Assembly: GCA_903882335.1 (NCBI GenBank)
Contig: CAIRWP010000267.1
Span: 1 to 9,544, forward strand
Reading direction: 5' to 3'
From: an uncultured Opitutia bacterium
GTDB lineage: Bacteria; Verrucomicrobiota; Verrucomicrobiia; Opitutales; UBA953
DNA length: 9,544 nt
The position numbers were made by a program, and so were the translations under genes. A model generated the notes under the pieces. It did not search any database and was not told the DNA's origin. It was given only the letters and a program-made list of their open reading frames with translations. This document shows, piece after piece, positions 1-6,434 of this stretch (positions are counted from its first letter, which is position 1; every line of letters begins with the position of its first letter).

Positions 1-2
1 AC

Positions 3-56
3 TGGGGCTCCGGTGACCGCGAAATGCGGGTGACGGTCCACGTGGAGTCCAAATAA
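3..56 (+). CDS. C-terminal tail of an unidentified protein (partial)
   Basis: The frame open from the window edge reads WGSGDREMRVTVHVESK and stops at TAA 54-56. The alternating polar/hydrophobic ending (MRVTVHVE) looks like a terminal beta strand. The gene would converge on the minus-strand gene ending at 124, and the hairpin at 77-100 lies between them, as expected for two convergent genes. Only 17 residues are visible, so the family cannot be named, and a chance open frame cannot be excluded. Confidence 0.45.
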   Translation, partial: WGSGDREMRVTVHVESK

Positions 57-68
57 CGGCCTACTCGG

Positions 69-100
69 GCAACAAAAAGGGCCCCGTTGCCGGGGCCCTT
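69..100 (-). terminator. Intrinsic terminator of the 124-639 gene
   Basis: A perfect 10-bp GC-rich stem (77-86 with 91-100) encloses a TTGC loop. Read on the minus strand, it is followed by TTTTTGTT. It lies about 24 nt beyond the stop codon of the small outer-membrane gene. The plus-strand side has no T-run, so termination is mainly for the minus strand, though the hairpin may also serve the convergent gene ending at 56. Confidence 0.88.
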
Positions 101-123
101 AGGGCTAACCTCTAATCCGAAGA

Positions 124-639
124 TTAGAAGTTGTAGCGAACGGTGACCGAAGTCTCGTTCTTAGCGCCGCTCACGTCATCAACCGAAACAGCGATCTGGA
201 ACTGCTTGTTGATGTTGTAGGCGAGCTCGTAGGTGAAACCGTCAGCAGAGACGGAACCTTCCTGGCGAGCGTAGACGAGGCGGGCTTCGAGACCGGCGAC
301 GACTTCGTTGAGGGAGCGACGGAGGATGATGCCGTAGTTGTCGTCAGAAGAGACGGCAACGGTGGCGTCAATACCAGCGGCGACGTTCTTGAAGACGTAG
401 CCGATGGAGACGCTGTCAGCGCCAGCGCTGTTCAGGTCAGCGGAACCGGCGATCCAGATGTTCGACGAGCCGATGAGGGCTTCGACGGACAGGGAGTAGC
501 CGTTGTCGCCAGCGGCCTTGTCGGTATTGTAGCTGAGACCAGCGCGGTTGTAGGAGAGACCGGACGCAGCAGCAGGAGTCTGGGCAGACGCAGCGGCAGC
601 GAGGGTCGTGATGGTGAGGATCGGGAGGATATGCTTCAT
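124..639 (-). CDS. Small secreted protein, likely outer-membrane beta-barrel
   Basis: This 171-residue protein starts with a signal peptide (about residues 1-20: MKHILPI, hydrophobic core, ASAQ cleavage region). The mature part has repeated amphipathic strands and ends in VRYNF; a C-terminal Phe is the usual signal for insertion by the BAM complex. About 150 mature residues would suit an eight-stranded barrel. A short direct repeat, GLSYN, occurs at residues 27-31 and 34-38. I chose ATG 637-639 because it begins a clean signal peptide; a GTG 90 nt upstream would put a charged 30-residue segment before it. Base composition is visibly less GC-rich than the kinase region. It has its own terminator and a plausible promoter with an A-tract, consistent with strong expression. 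The exact family and ligand are not recognised. Confidence 0.8.
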   Translation of the reverse strand: MKHILPILTITTLAAAASAQTPAAASGLSYNRAGLSYNTDKAAGDNGYSLSVEALIGSSNIWIAGSADLNSAGADSVSIGYVFKNVAAGIDATVAVSSDDNYGIILRRSLNEVVAGLEARLVYARQEGSVSADGFTYELAYNINKQFQIAVSVDDVSGAKNETSVTVRYNF

Positions 640-648
640 AGCGTTGCC

Positions 649-697
649 AGTATTGCTACAGTCTGATGACAAAATCAAGCATTCTTTGCTTTTTTTT
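649..697 (-). promoter_or_regulatory. Putative promoter with A-tract, 124-639 gene
   Basis: On the minus strand TTGATT (673-678) is followed after 18 nt by AATACT (649-654), each matching four of six consensus bases. An eight-base A-tract (minus-strand sense, 690-697) lies where an UP element would sit. A 5-bp inverted repeat (677-681 with 687-691) overlaps the -35 edge and could be an operator. The start codon at 639 is only 9 nt past the -10. Judged by eye only. Confidence 0.35.
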
Positions 698-734
698 GCC
701 ACCCCCTCGCTTAGACCGTTTTCCTCCACATTTC

Positions 735-753
735 ATTCACACCCCCTGTGAAT
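735..753. repeat. Perfect inverted repeat between two envelope genes
   Basis: ATTCACA (735-741) and TGTGAAT (747-753) form a perfect 7-bp inverted repeat around CCCCC. It lies 21 nt past the stop of the 775-1479 gene and about 95 bp upstream of the next start. Neither strand has a T-run after the stem, so it is a poor intrinsic terminator. It may instead be a protein-binding site or a simple 3'-end hairpin. Confidence 0.45.
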
Positions 754-774
754 AAGATCGGGGGCCCTTGACCA

Positions 775-1479
775 TCAAAAGCCTAGGCCGAAGGCCGCTT
801 CCCAGGACTTGACGCCCAGGCCGGTCTGATAACGCAAAACGAAGCTGCTCCGACCGCCCAGCAAGTGGCGCCAGGAGTACTCGGTCTGCAGGGGCGGCAG
901 GTAGTCACGCTGACCCGTAATCCGGCCTAGGCTTAGGGCATCGCTATCGGTCGCGAAAAGACGGATCCCGTAACGTCCTTGGCTAAAAGCGTCCTTCTCA
1001 GGAATCAGCGGCGCCCCGACCGGCCGATGGAAGCTCAACCGATGGGAGTAATAGGCATATTCCCCATAAACACCGATTTTGGGCAAAATAGGTAGTTCGA
1101 GGAAGGCCCCACCGCCGACCCCGGTGATATCGAGGGGGCTCGCCTCCAAGGGGGCGCTGCTCGTCCGGACAGCTTGGCGCGAACCGGCATACGAAGCATC
1201 CAGAAAGAAGCCTAAACGCCCATTTTCGCTCGTATCACAGAGGCGCCCGTTAAAGGTCTTGGTATCCGCGTAAGCTGGCCCCCGGACGTCCGTGACCTGG
1301 CCGTAGGCGACCTCGATCTGGGGGTGTAAGGCCCGCAGGGGAAACTGGCTCTGGGACAGGTACCGCTCCAAGCCCGAGAGAATCCCCTGCTCCACCCCGG
1401 TGGCGTTGAAGGCCGCCGCCGAAAGCCCCGGGATGGCCAAGCAGGCCAAGGCCCAAGGAAGCAGACGGGAGGAGCGCAT
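775..1479 (-). CDS. Predicted secreted outer-membrane barrel protein
   Basis: This 234-residue protein has a typical signal peptide (residues 1 to about 22: MRSSRLLPWALACL, then a GLSAAA cleavage region). The mature chain is rich in short Tyr/Phe/Leu strands separated by Gly, Asp and Pro turns (for example IGVYGEYAYYSHRLSF and SSFVLRYQTGLGV) and ends in AFGLGF. A terminal Phe is expected for a beta-barrel recognised by the BAM machinery. It is transcribed toward the other small barrel candidate but separated from it by 135 bp, and the upstream ribosomal operon has its own terminator, so it is probably a single-gene unit. There is no clear Shine-Dalgarno site before ATG 1477-1479. No specific family is recognised; function (pore, adhesion or structure) is unknown. 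Confidence 0.72.
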   Translation of the reverse strand: MRSSRLLPWALACLAIPGLSAAAFNATGVEQGILSGLERYLSQSQFPLRALHPQIEVAYGQVTDVRGPAYADTKTFNGRLCDTSENGRLGFFLDASYAGSRQAVRTSSAPLEASPLDITGVGGGAFLELPILPKIGVYGEYAYYSHRLSFHRPVGAPLIPEKDAFSQGRYGIRLFATDSDALSLGRITGQRDYLPPLQTEYSWRHLLGGRSSFVLRYQTGLGVKSWEAAFGLGF

Positions 1480-1484
1480 CCCCC

Positions 1485-1513
1485 ACCCTAGCTCCGCGCC
1501 GACCCCGAATCAA
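1485..1513 (-). promoter_or_regulatory. Putative promoter of the 775-1479 gene
   Basis: On the minus strand TTGATT (1508-1513), a 17-nt spacer and TAGGGT (1485-1490) form a plausible sigma-70-type promoter just after the ribosomal operon terminator. The -10 ends 5 nt from the ATG at 1479, so transcription would start at or next to the start codon, giving a nearly leaderless mRNA. By-eye call in a GC-rich background. Confidence 0.3.
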
Positions 1514-1517
1514 CGGG

Positions 1518-1551
1518 CAATAAAAAACCCGCCGGGCAAGCCAGGCAGGTT
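1518..1551 (-). terminator. Intrinsic terminator of the L36-L31 operon
   Basis: On the minus strand, AACCTGCC (1544-1551) pairs with GGCGGGTT (1526-1533), with one G-T wobble and a 10-nt loop, and runs directly into TTTTTTAT. It begins about 22 nt beyond the L31 stop codon, a classical arrangement. Confidence 0.85.
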
Positions 1552-1573
1552 CGGGGCGGACCTTGCGGTCGGC

Positions 1574-1816
1574 TTACTTGCGGCGGAACTTCGTGTTGAA
1601 CTTCTCGACGCGACCGGCGGTGTCGACGAAGCGCTTTTCGCCCGTGTAGGCGGGGTGCGAGTCCATGGTGACTTCGCGGCGGATCACGAAGTGCTCCACG
1701 CCGTCGATGGCCTTGGTTTCCTTCGACTTCATGGTCGAACGGGTCGGGAACTCGCGGTTCGTGGAGACATCCACGAAGACGACGTTGTTATATTCAGGAT
1801 GGCCTTCCTTCTTCAT
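1574..1816 (-). CDS. rpmE2: 50S ribosomal protein L31 type B (zinc-independent)
   Basis: This 80-residue protein matches bacterial L31 of the B type: it opens MKKEGHPEYNNVVFVDVSTN, has SHPAYTGEKRFVDTAGRVEKF and ends in a basic FRRK tail. L31 sits on the large subunit and helps bridge the two subunits. The sequence has no cysteine, so it lacks the zinc-binding ligands of the C+ form. In other bacteria such C- paralogues replace the zinc-containing form under zinc starvation, usually under Zur control. It follows the L36 gene by 18 nt in the same operon. The gap before the ATG has no Shine-Dalgarno sequence (it is C-rich), so translation may be coupled or use another signal. Family identity is secure; zinc regulation is an inference. 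Confidence 0.96.
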   Translation of the reverse strand: MKKEGHPEYNNVVFVDVSTNREFPTRSTMKSKETKAIDGVEHFVIRREVTMDSHPAYTGEKRFVDTAGRVEKFNTKFRRK

Positions 1817-1834
1817 GATAAAAGGGGTGTGGGA

Positions 1835-1960
1835 TTAGCCTTGGCGGGCCTTGTAGCGGGGGTGCGTCTTGTTGATCACATAGACACGACCCTTGCGGCG
1901 GACGACCTGGCAATTGGGGTGACGCTTCTTCAGCGACTTGAGGGAGGAGGAGACTTTCAT
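1835..1960 (-). CDS. rpmJ2: 50S ribosomal protein L36, zinc-independent type
   Basis: The 41-residue product begins MKVSSSLKSLKKRHPNCQVV and ends INKTHPRYKARQG, the pattern of the B-type (YkgO-like) L36. Zinc-binding L36 has a Cys/His ligand set; here only one cysteine (residue 17) remains, so zinc is unlikely to be bound. L36 is a small protein of the large subunit. It is the first gene of a two-gene operon with L31 type B, 18 nt apart, the usual pairing of the alternative forms. The start is the ATG at 1958-1960, which begins the conserved MKV; upstream sequence shows no good ribosome-binding site. I see no obvious Zur-like AT-rich palindrome in the promoter region. Confidence 0.95.
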   Translation of the reverse strand: MKVSSSLKSLKKRHPNCQVVRRKGRVYVINKTHPRYKARQG

Positions 1961-1995
1961 GGTCTGGAGGGCCGTATGGAAACGGCAGGTCGGCC

Positions 1996-2024
1996 AACAA
2001 AGGTGGCCGCCGCCTGACTGTCAA
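1996..2024 (-). promoter_or_regulatory. Putative promoter of the rpmJ2-rpmE2 operon
   Basis: A perfect TTGACA (2019-2024, minus strand) is followed after exactly 17 nt by TTTGTT (1996-2001), a weak -10. The predicted start near 1989 gives a leader of about 30 nt before the L36 ATG. It lies in the 114-bp region shared with the divergent acetyltransferase gene. Confidence 0.5.
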
Positions 2025-2074
2025 CGGGATTTCCTAGGCTTGTTTCGGCACCTTGCCGGGGTTTGACTGCCCCC

Positions 2075-2575
2075 ATGGAAACCCGCCTCCGGACGGCCAC
2101 CTTGGCCGACGCGTCCGCGATCAACGCGATCCATAACCACTATGTCCGGACCTGCACCTGCACTTGGCAGACCGAGCCGGAAACGGACGAAAATCGCGTG
2201 CAATGGCTGAAGGGCCGCGGGCCAGCCCACCCGGTGATCGTGGCGGAAATCGGCCAAGAGGTCGTGGGGTGGGGCTCCCTTTCGAGCTACAACACCCGCA
2301 AAGGCTGGTCCGGCACGGTCGAGGACTCGGTCTTCCTGCACCACGGGCATCAGGGCAAGGGGCTCGGAAAACTGCTTTTGGCCGATTTGGTCCGCCGCGC
2401 GGAGGCCTTGGGCTATCACTCCATCCTGGCGCGGATTTCTGGGGAACAGCTCGCCAGCCTTCGGCTGCATGAATCCCTCGGTTTCGTGCGGTCCGGCCTG
2501 CTCCCCCGGGTCGGCCATAAGTTCGGGCAGGACCTCGATTGCGCGTACCTCCTGAAGTCGCTGCGCAAGCCCTGA
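2075..2575 (+). CDS. GNAT-family N-acetyltransferase (phosphinothricin/MnaT-like)
   Basis: The 166-residue protein has the single-domain GNAT fold of the phosphinothricin acetyltransferase/YncA (MnaT) group, which transfers acetyl from acetyl-CoA to the amino group of small amino-acid-like substrates. Visible marks are the N-terminal RTATLADASAINAIHNHYV helix region, GTVEDSVFLHHGHQGKGLGKLLL (residues 80-102) with the acetyl-CoA-binding Q-G-K-G-L-G loop at 93-98, and the late SLRLHESLGFV segment (129-139). A TTG at 2063 is in frame, but ATG 2075 gives the family's usual N-terminus. No strong Shine-Dalgarno site is seen; a small hairpin (CGGCA 2046-2050, TGCCG 2054-2058) precedes the start. The gene is divergent from rpmJ2 and just upstream of tRNA-Leu. 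The substrate is not determinable; resistance to phosphinothricin should not be assumed. Confidence 0.9.
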   Translation: METRLRTATLADASAINAIHNHYVRTCTCTWQTEPETDENRVQWLKGRGPAHPVIVAEIGQEVVGWGSLSSYNTRKGWSGTVEDSVFLHHGHQGKGLGKLLLADLVRRAEALGYHSILARISGEQLASLRLHESLGFVRSGLLPRVGHKFGQDLDCAYLLKSLRKP

Positions 2576-2577
2576 CC

Positions 2578-2606
2578 TTGACAGAGGGCCTCAACCCCCT
2601 TTGCTC
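2578..2606 (+). promoter_or_regulatory. Putative tRNA-Leu promoter
   Basis: A perfect TTGACA (2578-2583) begins two bases after the acetyltransferase stop codon. At 17-nt spacing the -10 would be TTGCTC (2601-2606), a poor match, but the position puts initiation some 10 nt before the mature tRNA 5' end. The -35 is convincing; the -10 is not. Confidence 0.4.
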
Positions 2607-2622
2607 AACTGTCCGCTTTCAT

Positions 2623-2704
2623 GCTCAGGTGGTGGAATGGCAGACACGCTGGATTCAGGTTCCAGTGCCCATAAAGCGTAAGGGTTCAAGTCCCTTCCTG
2701 AGCA
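2623..2704 (+). tRNA. tRNA-Leu (anticodon CAG)
   Basis: The cloverleaf is complete. The acceptor stem is GCTCAGG (2623-2629) with CCTGAGC (2697-2703) and discriminator A at 2704. The anticodon stem CTGGA/TCCAG (2649-2653, 2661-2665) carries the loop TTCAGGT with anticodon CAG at 2656-2658, reading CUG codons. A long variable arm marks a class II tRNA, and the T arm is AAGGG-TTCAAGT-CCCTT. Leucine identity fits the D-arm sequence GGTGGAATGGCAGACACG. Bases after the discriminator are CCC, so the 3' CCA is not fully encoded and must be completed by the CCA-adding enzyme. CUG is a frequent leucine codon in the GC-rich genes nearby. Confidence 0.96.
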
Positions 2705-2709
2705 CCCTC

Positions 2710-2749
2710 TAAAAACAACCCGCCCGGAGACCAAGTCACCGGGCGGGTT
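2710..2749 (-). terminator. Intrinsic terminator between convergent genes
   Basis: A perfect 11-bp stem pairs 2717-2727 with 2739-2749, and an inner GAC/GTC helix extends it. On the minus strand it is followed by GTTTTTAG, making it a strong terminator for the 2773-3699 gene, about 24 nt past its stop. On the plus strand the stem may also stop tRNA-Leu transcription, although only two T's follow there. Confidence 0.87.
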
Positions 2750-2772
2750 CAGCGTCGGACGGGAAGGACCGC

Positions 2773-3699
2773 TTACTTGCCGGCGGCCCGCTTGGCACGC
2801 CACTCGGCCATGCGCACCTTGGCCCGGGCGATCTCCTCGAGGACACGCTGGGCGGAGACCTGGTAGTCGGTCGTCACCTGCGCCCCGGACGCCTTCACGG
2901 CGAGACCTTCCAGCCAGCTGGCGGCGTTGGCGTCGCGGGAGGCCGCCATGGCGGCGAAGCCTTCCACCATCTTGACGACGTTATCGGCCATCGGGGCCTG
3001 CACCATGTCGGTACGCGAACGGAAGACGACCTTGTCGCCGACCTCGCCGGCGGCCATGCCGAACACGCGGAACTGGCGGGCCATCGCGGGGAGGCGCGGG
3101 TTGGCCTCGGCGCAGGCGACCATGTCGACGGCTGCCAGGATGGAAGGGTTGGTGATGCCTTCCTGCGCGGCCAAGGCGGGCAAAGCGGATTCGGCGCGCT
3201 CGGATTCCAGCGAACGCAGGGCGAGGCCGAGGTCCTTGGCGCTCATGCCGATTGCAATCACGCCCGGCTGCGGGAACGCGATGAAGAGGGTGCATTCGTT
3301 GCCATCCGGGCCGCAATCGTAGGCGAGGCAGGGAGCGCCTTCGACCGTCGTGGTCTTGGCGCCCTGCTTGCGAAGGAACTCGCCGACCTTGAGGTCGTCG
3401 GCGGAATGGCGCACGAGGATCGAAGCCTGGCGCTCGGCGCCGCTGCCGAAGACGGTGATGGCGCGCAGGTCGCGACGGTAATCGAAACCGGTCTCCGTGA
3501 GGAAGGCCTTGGCCTTGGGCGGCAAGGGGCACGAGGCGTCGTCGATCGACTGCGACATCAGGCTGGCGCCCAAGGGAGCGGAGCGGACGGCGTCATGGTC
3601 GACGTGCAAGAACCAGGCGGAGCCGGCCGGAAGATCGGCGGGGCGGAAAGGAGTGGCCGAAACCAAGACGGGCAGGAGCAGCAGGGGCAGGATGCGCAT
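2773..3699 (-). CDS. Secreted protein of unknown function
   Basis: This 308-residue protein starts with a clear signal peptide (MRILPLLLLPVLVSA, cleavage near residue 15), so it is exported, probably to the periplasm. The mature part is soluble-looking with no further membrane segments: an N-terminal FRPADLPAGSAWFLHVDHDAVR stretch, strand-helix units through the middle and a basic helical C-terminus (about 283-308). Cysteines at 57, 124, 129, 136 and 196 allow disulphides, three of them in one short loop. I do not recognise the family; the opening resembles large secreted proteins of unknown function from the Planctomycetes-Verrucomicrobia group, but that is an impression. ATG 3697-3699 is chosen because it begins the signal peptide; an upstream in-frame start at 3738 would bury it. 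It is divergent from the histidine kinase and has no Shine-Dalgarno site. Confidence 0.8.
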   Translation of the reverse strand: MRILPLLLLPVLVSATPFRPADLPAGSAWFLHVDHDAVRSAPLGASLMSQSIDDASCPLPPKAKAFLTETGFDYRRDLRAITVFGSGAERQASILVRHSADDLKVGEFLRKQGAKTTTVEGAPCLAYDCGPDGNECTLFIAFPQPGVIAIGMSAKDLGLALRSLESERAESALPALAAQEGITNPSILAAVDMVACAEANPRLPAMARQFRVFGMAAGEVGDKVVFRSRTDMVQAPMADNVVKMVEGFAAMAASRDANAASWLEGLAVKASGAQVTTDYQVSAQRVLEEIARAKVRMAEWRAKRAAGK

Positions 3700-3705
3700 A
3701 AGAGG

Positions 3706-3734
3706 ATAACAAAGGGCTAACCGAGGGATGACAA
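3706..3734 (-). promoter_or_regulatory. Putative promoter of the 2773-3699 gene
   Basis: On the minus strand TTGTCA (3729-3734, five of six consensus bases), a 17-nt spacer and TGTTAT (3706-3711, four of six) make a credible promoter. The -10 ends 6 nt before the ATG at 3699, so initiation would fall at or beside the start codon, implying a leaderless or nearly leaderless message. Confidence 0.45.
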
Positions 3735-3765
3735 GCAAACTAGGTGTTTTCCCTCATATCGATTA

Positions 3766-3794
3766 TTGTCCCCATCGGCACCCCCGACTAGTAA
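3766..3794 (+). promoter_or_regulatory. Possible promoter of the kinase-clpS operon
   Basis: TTGTCC (3766-3771) and TAGTAA (3789-3794) are 17 nt apart in the 107-bp divergent region. The -10 overlaps an in-frame TAA (3792-3794), which also fixes the kinase start downstream. The predicted leader is only a few nucleotides. The match is weak. Confidence 0.28.
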
Positions 3795-3806
3795 TACCCC
3801 CAGAGC

Positions 3807-6434
3807 ATGGCGGATTTGTCGACACTCCCCGACCTCCTGCCCTGGCCTTACATGGTGTGCAACCGGGCCGGTCTGGTGCTTTATGCCAACCCCTCGGCCG
3901 ACCGAGCCCTGGGACGGCGGGTCCGGGCCGGTCTGGACGTCAACCTGCTCTTCCACGAACTGGATAACGGCCGGCCGATTTCCTCCCTGCTCTACAATGC
4001 CGCCCGCTGGTCGGCCTGGAGCGGGTTGCTCGAGCTGCGGAACAACGAGAAGGAGACCCCCATCCGGGCGATCAAGGTCATCATGCAGCCAGACCCGAAG
4101 CACCACGACCAGGTCTGGCTGCTCTTCGCGGATGACGCCCTGGTCAACGGGCTGCCTTTGCTGACGCCCCGGTCCGGCATGGGCCTCGCGCGCACGCTCA
4201 TCGAGAACTCGCCCGACTTCATCATCTTCCGCGACCTGCAGGGACGCATCCTCCACACGAGCCGGAGCCTCGACGAGTTCCTCGGGTTGCCGCACCGCGG
4301 GTTCGTCGACGACCTCGGCCTGCGGGACATCCTCGCCCCGGCAACGGCCGAGCAGTTCCTGCAGTTCGACGAGGAAGTCGTCCGCACGGGCCAACGCGTC
4401 CGGCACAGCATCCTGCGCTTCGAGACGCTGGACGGTCGCTCCCGCCTGGTCCGCGTGGCCCACGAACGCGTGAAGGGCGGGGCCGGCATGCCCGCCGGCC
4501 TCCTGACGTTCGCGGCCAACATCACGGAGTCGGTGGACGAACATAATCGCCTGCGGGTCGCCCTCGAGAAGGCCGAGGAAGTGGCCGCGGCCAAGTGGCA
4601 GTTCATGGCGAACGTCACCCACGAGATCCGCAACCCGATCAACGCCATCCAAGGCCTCTGCGAGACCGCGCTGGAGGGACCCGGGACCGACCCCGCCGAG
4701 GTCCTCGCCAAGATTCAGCGTTGCGCGACGGAGCTCGAGGACATGGTGCGGGACGTGCTCGATTTCTCCCGGCTGGACCGCGGCAACATCACGGTCGAGC
4801 ATATCCCCTTCAACCCGGTGCGCGCCCTCGAGGAGGTCGTCGCCCAGTTCCAGCACCAGGCGAGGCGCAAAGGCGTCGAGCTCGCGGCCCTGGCCCGCGC
4901 CGACTGCCCGCACTCGGTGCTCGGCGACCCGGTCAAGTTCCGGCGGGTGCTGGCCAACCTCATCGGCAACGCCGTGAAGTTCACCGCGCAGGGCCACGTC
5001 CACGCCGAGCTGCATTTCGAGCGCCGGCAGGAACGCCTCCTGGCCCACTGCGCGGTCCAGGACAGCGGCATCGGCATCCCCGCCGACCGCCTGGAAAGCA
5101 TCTTCGAGCCCTTCACGCAGGCCGACGCCTCCACGACGCGCCGCTTCGGCGGCACGGGCCTCGGCCTGAACATCGTCCGCAGCCTCGTGCTGGCCATGGA
5201 TGGTTTCATCAAGGTGAAGAGCGAACCGGGCAAAGGCAGCTGCTTCACCGCCGCGATGATGGTGGACCACAACCCGGCGCACGAGGCGCCCACCCCGCCG
5301 GATCTCCGGGATGAACGCATCCTCCTGGTCGGAGGCGACGACGTCATCCGCCATTGGCTCAAGCGCAGCCTGCAAGCGTGGGGCGCCACCTGCGCGGAGG
5401 CCGAGACTGGCGAGGAGGCCGAGGCCGCCTGGCTGGAGGCCGAGGAAACCGACCGGCCTTTCGCCCGGGCGGTGATCGACCTGCCCGAGGACATCAATCC
5501 CCGCCTGCCGGCGATCCCGGCCGAGCGAACCCTCCTGCTCACCGCACCTGATCTCGAACTGAGCCGCCAGACCCAGCTGCTCAAACCCGTCACCTTGACC
5601 GGCCTCTGGGCCCGCTTCGCCGGGGAGCCTCCGCGGGCGCCCGCAGCGGCCGACGCCGATGCGCAGGCGCGCCCGCCCCGCCGCCCGCTGCGCATCCTGC
5701 TGGCCGAGGACAACGAGGTGAACCGCGAGGTCGCGGTCGCCCGCCTGCGACGCGCCGGCCACCACGTCAGCGCGACCGTGGACGGCGCCGCCGCGCTCGA
5801 GCTCTGGCGGACCAAGGATTTCGACGCGGTGCTGCTCGATATCCAGATGCCGGTGATGGACGGGATCGCCACCGCCACGGCTATCCGGGCCGAGGAACGC
5901 GCCCTCGGCCGCCGCCCCACCCGCCTGCTGGCCTTGACCGCGATGACCCTCGAGACCGACCGCGCCCGCTGCGAGGCGGCCGGGTTCGACGCCTACCTGG
6001 CCAAGCCGGTCCGCGGGGCGGAGTTATTGGAGAAACTCGATGTCTGCGTCGCCCAGGAGGCGCCCCCGCCCGTCCTGGGGAACGAATTCCTCTCCGCCCT
6101 GGAGGTTTCCGAGGCCGACGAGGCCGAGGACCTGCGCTGCGCCGCACGCTCCTACCTTCGGCACGCGGAAGGGATGATCGACCAGCTGGGGACGGCCCTC
6201 GCCCGGCGCGACGCCGGCGCCCTCGAACGCCACGCCCACGGTACCAAGGGCATGCTGGCCCTGATGGGCTGCGTGGCCCTCGCCAAGCTCGCTGGCACCA
6301 TTGAACGGCAGCCAGACGGAGCGGAGGTCGGCCCCCAGGTAAATGAGCTCATCGACGGCTTGCGGAAGCTCCGGGAGTCGCTAGTTTCCCGGGCAGACCT
6401 GACGCCGCATGGCCAAGCCGAAGATCAAGCCTGA
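3807..6434 (+). CDS. Soluble hybrid histidine kinase with PAS, two receivers and HPt
   Basis: This 875-residue phosphorelay protein has no membrane segment, so it should sense a cytoplasmic signal. In order: a PAS-like region (about 8-110), a PAS domain (126-245), a short coiled linker, HisKA with phospho-acceptor H272 (THEIRNP), and an HATPase with N-box N384/N388, D419-S-G-I-G and FGGTGLGL (447-454). A receiver-like domain follows (about 503-602) whose acidic pair is replaced by GG (509-510), although D558, T579 and K593 remain. The next receiver (628-745) is intact, with E634/D635, phosphorylatable D678 and K733. Last is an HPt domain with H811 in the H-G-T-K-G motif. The path would be H272 to D678 to H811 and on to an unseen regulator. 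An in-frame TAA at 3792-3794 leaves ATG 3807 as the start. The 3' end overlaps clpS by 26 bp, so the two are surely co-transcribed. The signal and output are unknown. Confidence 0.93.
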   Translation: MADLSTLPDLLPWPYMVCNRAGLVLYANPSADRALGRRVRAGLDVNLLFHELDNGRPISSLLYNAARWSAWSGLLELRNNEKETPIRAIKVIMQPDPKHHDQVWLLFADDALVNGLPLLTPRSGMGLARTLIENSPDFIIFRDLQGRILHTSRSLDEFLGLPHRGFVDDLGLRDILAPATAEQFLQFDEEVVRTGQRVRHSILRFETLDGRSRLVRVAHERVKGGAGMPAGLLTFAANITESVDEHNRLRVALEKAEEVAAAKWQFMANVTHEIRNPINAIQGLCETALEGPGTDPAEVLAKIQRCATELEDMVRDVLDFSRLDRGNITVEHIPFNPVRALEEVVAQFQHQARRKGVELAALARADCPHSVLGDPVKFRRVLANLIGNAVKFTAQGHVHAELHFERRQERLLAHCAVQDSGIGIPADRLESIFEPFTQADASTTRRFGGTGLGLNIVRSLVLAMDGFIKVKSEPGKGSCFTAAMMVDHNPAHEAPTPPDLRDERILLVGGDDVIRHWLKRSLQAWGATCAEAETGEEAEAAWLEAEETDRPFARAVIDLPEDINPRLPAIPAERTLLLTAPDLELSRQTQLLKPVTLTGLWARFAGEPPRAPAAADADAQARPPRRPLRILLAEDNEVNREVAVARLRRAGHHVSATVDGAAALELWRTKDFDAVLLDIQMPVMDGIATATAIRAEERALGRRPTRLLALTAMTLETDRARCEAAGFDAYLAKPVRGAELLEKLDVCVAQEAPPPVLGNEFLSALEVSEADEAEDLRCAARSYLRHAEGMIDQLGTALARRDAGALERHAHGTKGMLALMGCVALAKLAGTIERQPDGAEVGPQVNELIDGLRKLRESLVSRADLTPHGQAEDQA

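Noticed and set aside
677..697. Hairpin plus T-run on the plus strand resembling an intrinsic terminator
   Set aside because: The stem is only 5 bp and AT-rich, and no plus-strand gene lies upstream to be terminated; better read as promoter-region structure of the minus-strand gene.
640..729. GTG start extending the small barrel protein by 30 residues
   Set aside because: The extension is charged, sits before a perfect signal peptide and would cover the likely promoter and A-tract.
1400..2017. 205-residue plus-strand open frame across the ribosomal operon
   Set aside because: It runs antisense through L31 and L36 and a terminator; both ribosomal proteins are certain.
2075..2575. Reading the acetyltransferase as a phosphinothricin resistance gene
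   Set aside because: The family is broad, and chromosomal members mostly act on other amino-acid-like substrates; nothing here supports resistance.
2623..2749. Integration site for a mobile element at tRNA-Leu
   Set aside because: No integrase gene and no repeated copy of the tRNA 3' end is found in the window.
3717..5765. 682-residue open frame on the minus strand opposite the kinase
   Set aside because: It is antisense to a gene with clear HisKA and HATPase motifs; its composition (Arg/Gly/Ala/Val/Asp-rich, no domain) is that of a shadow frame in GC-rich DNA.
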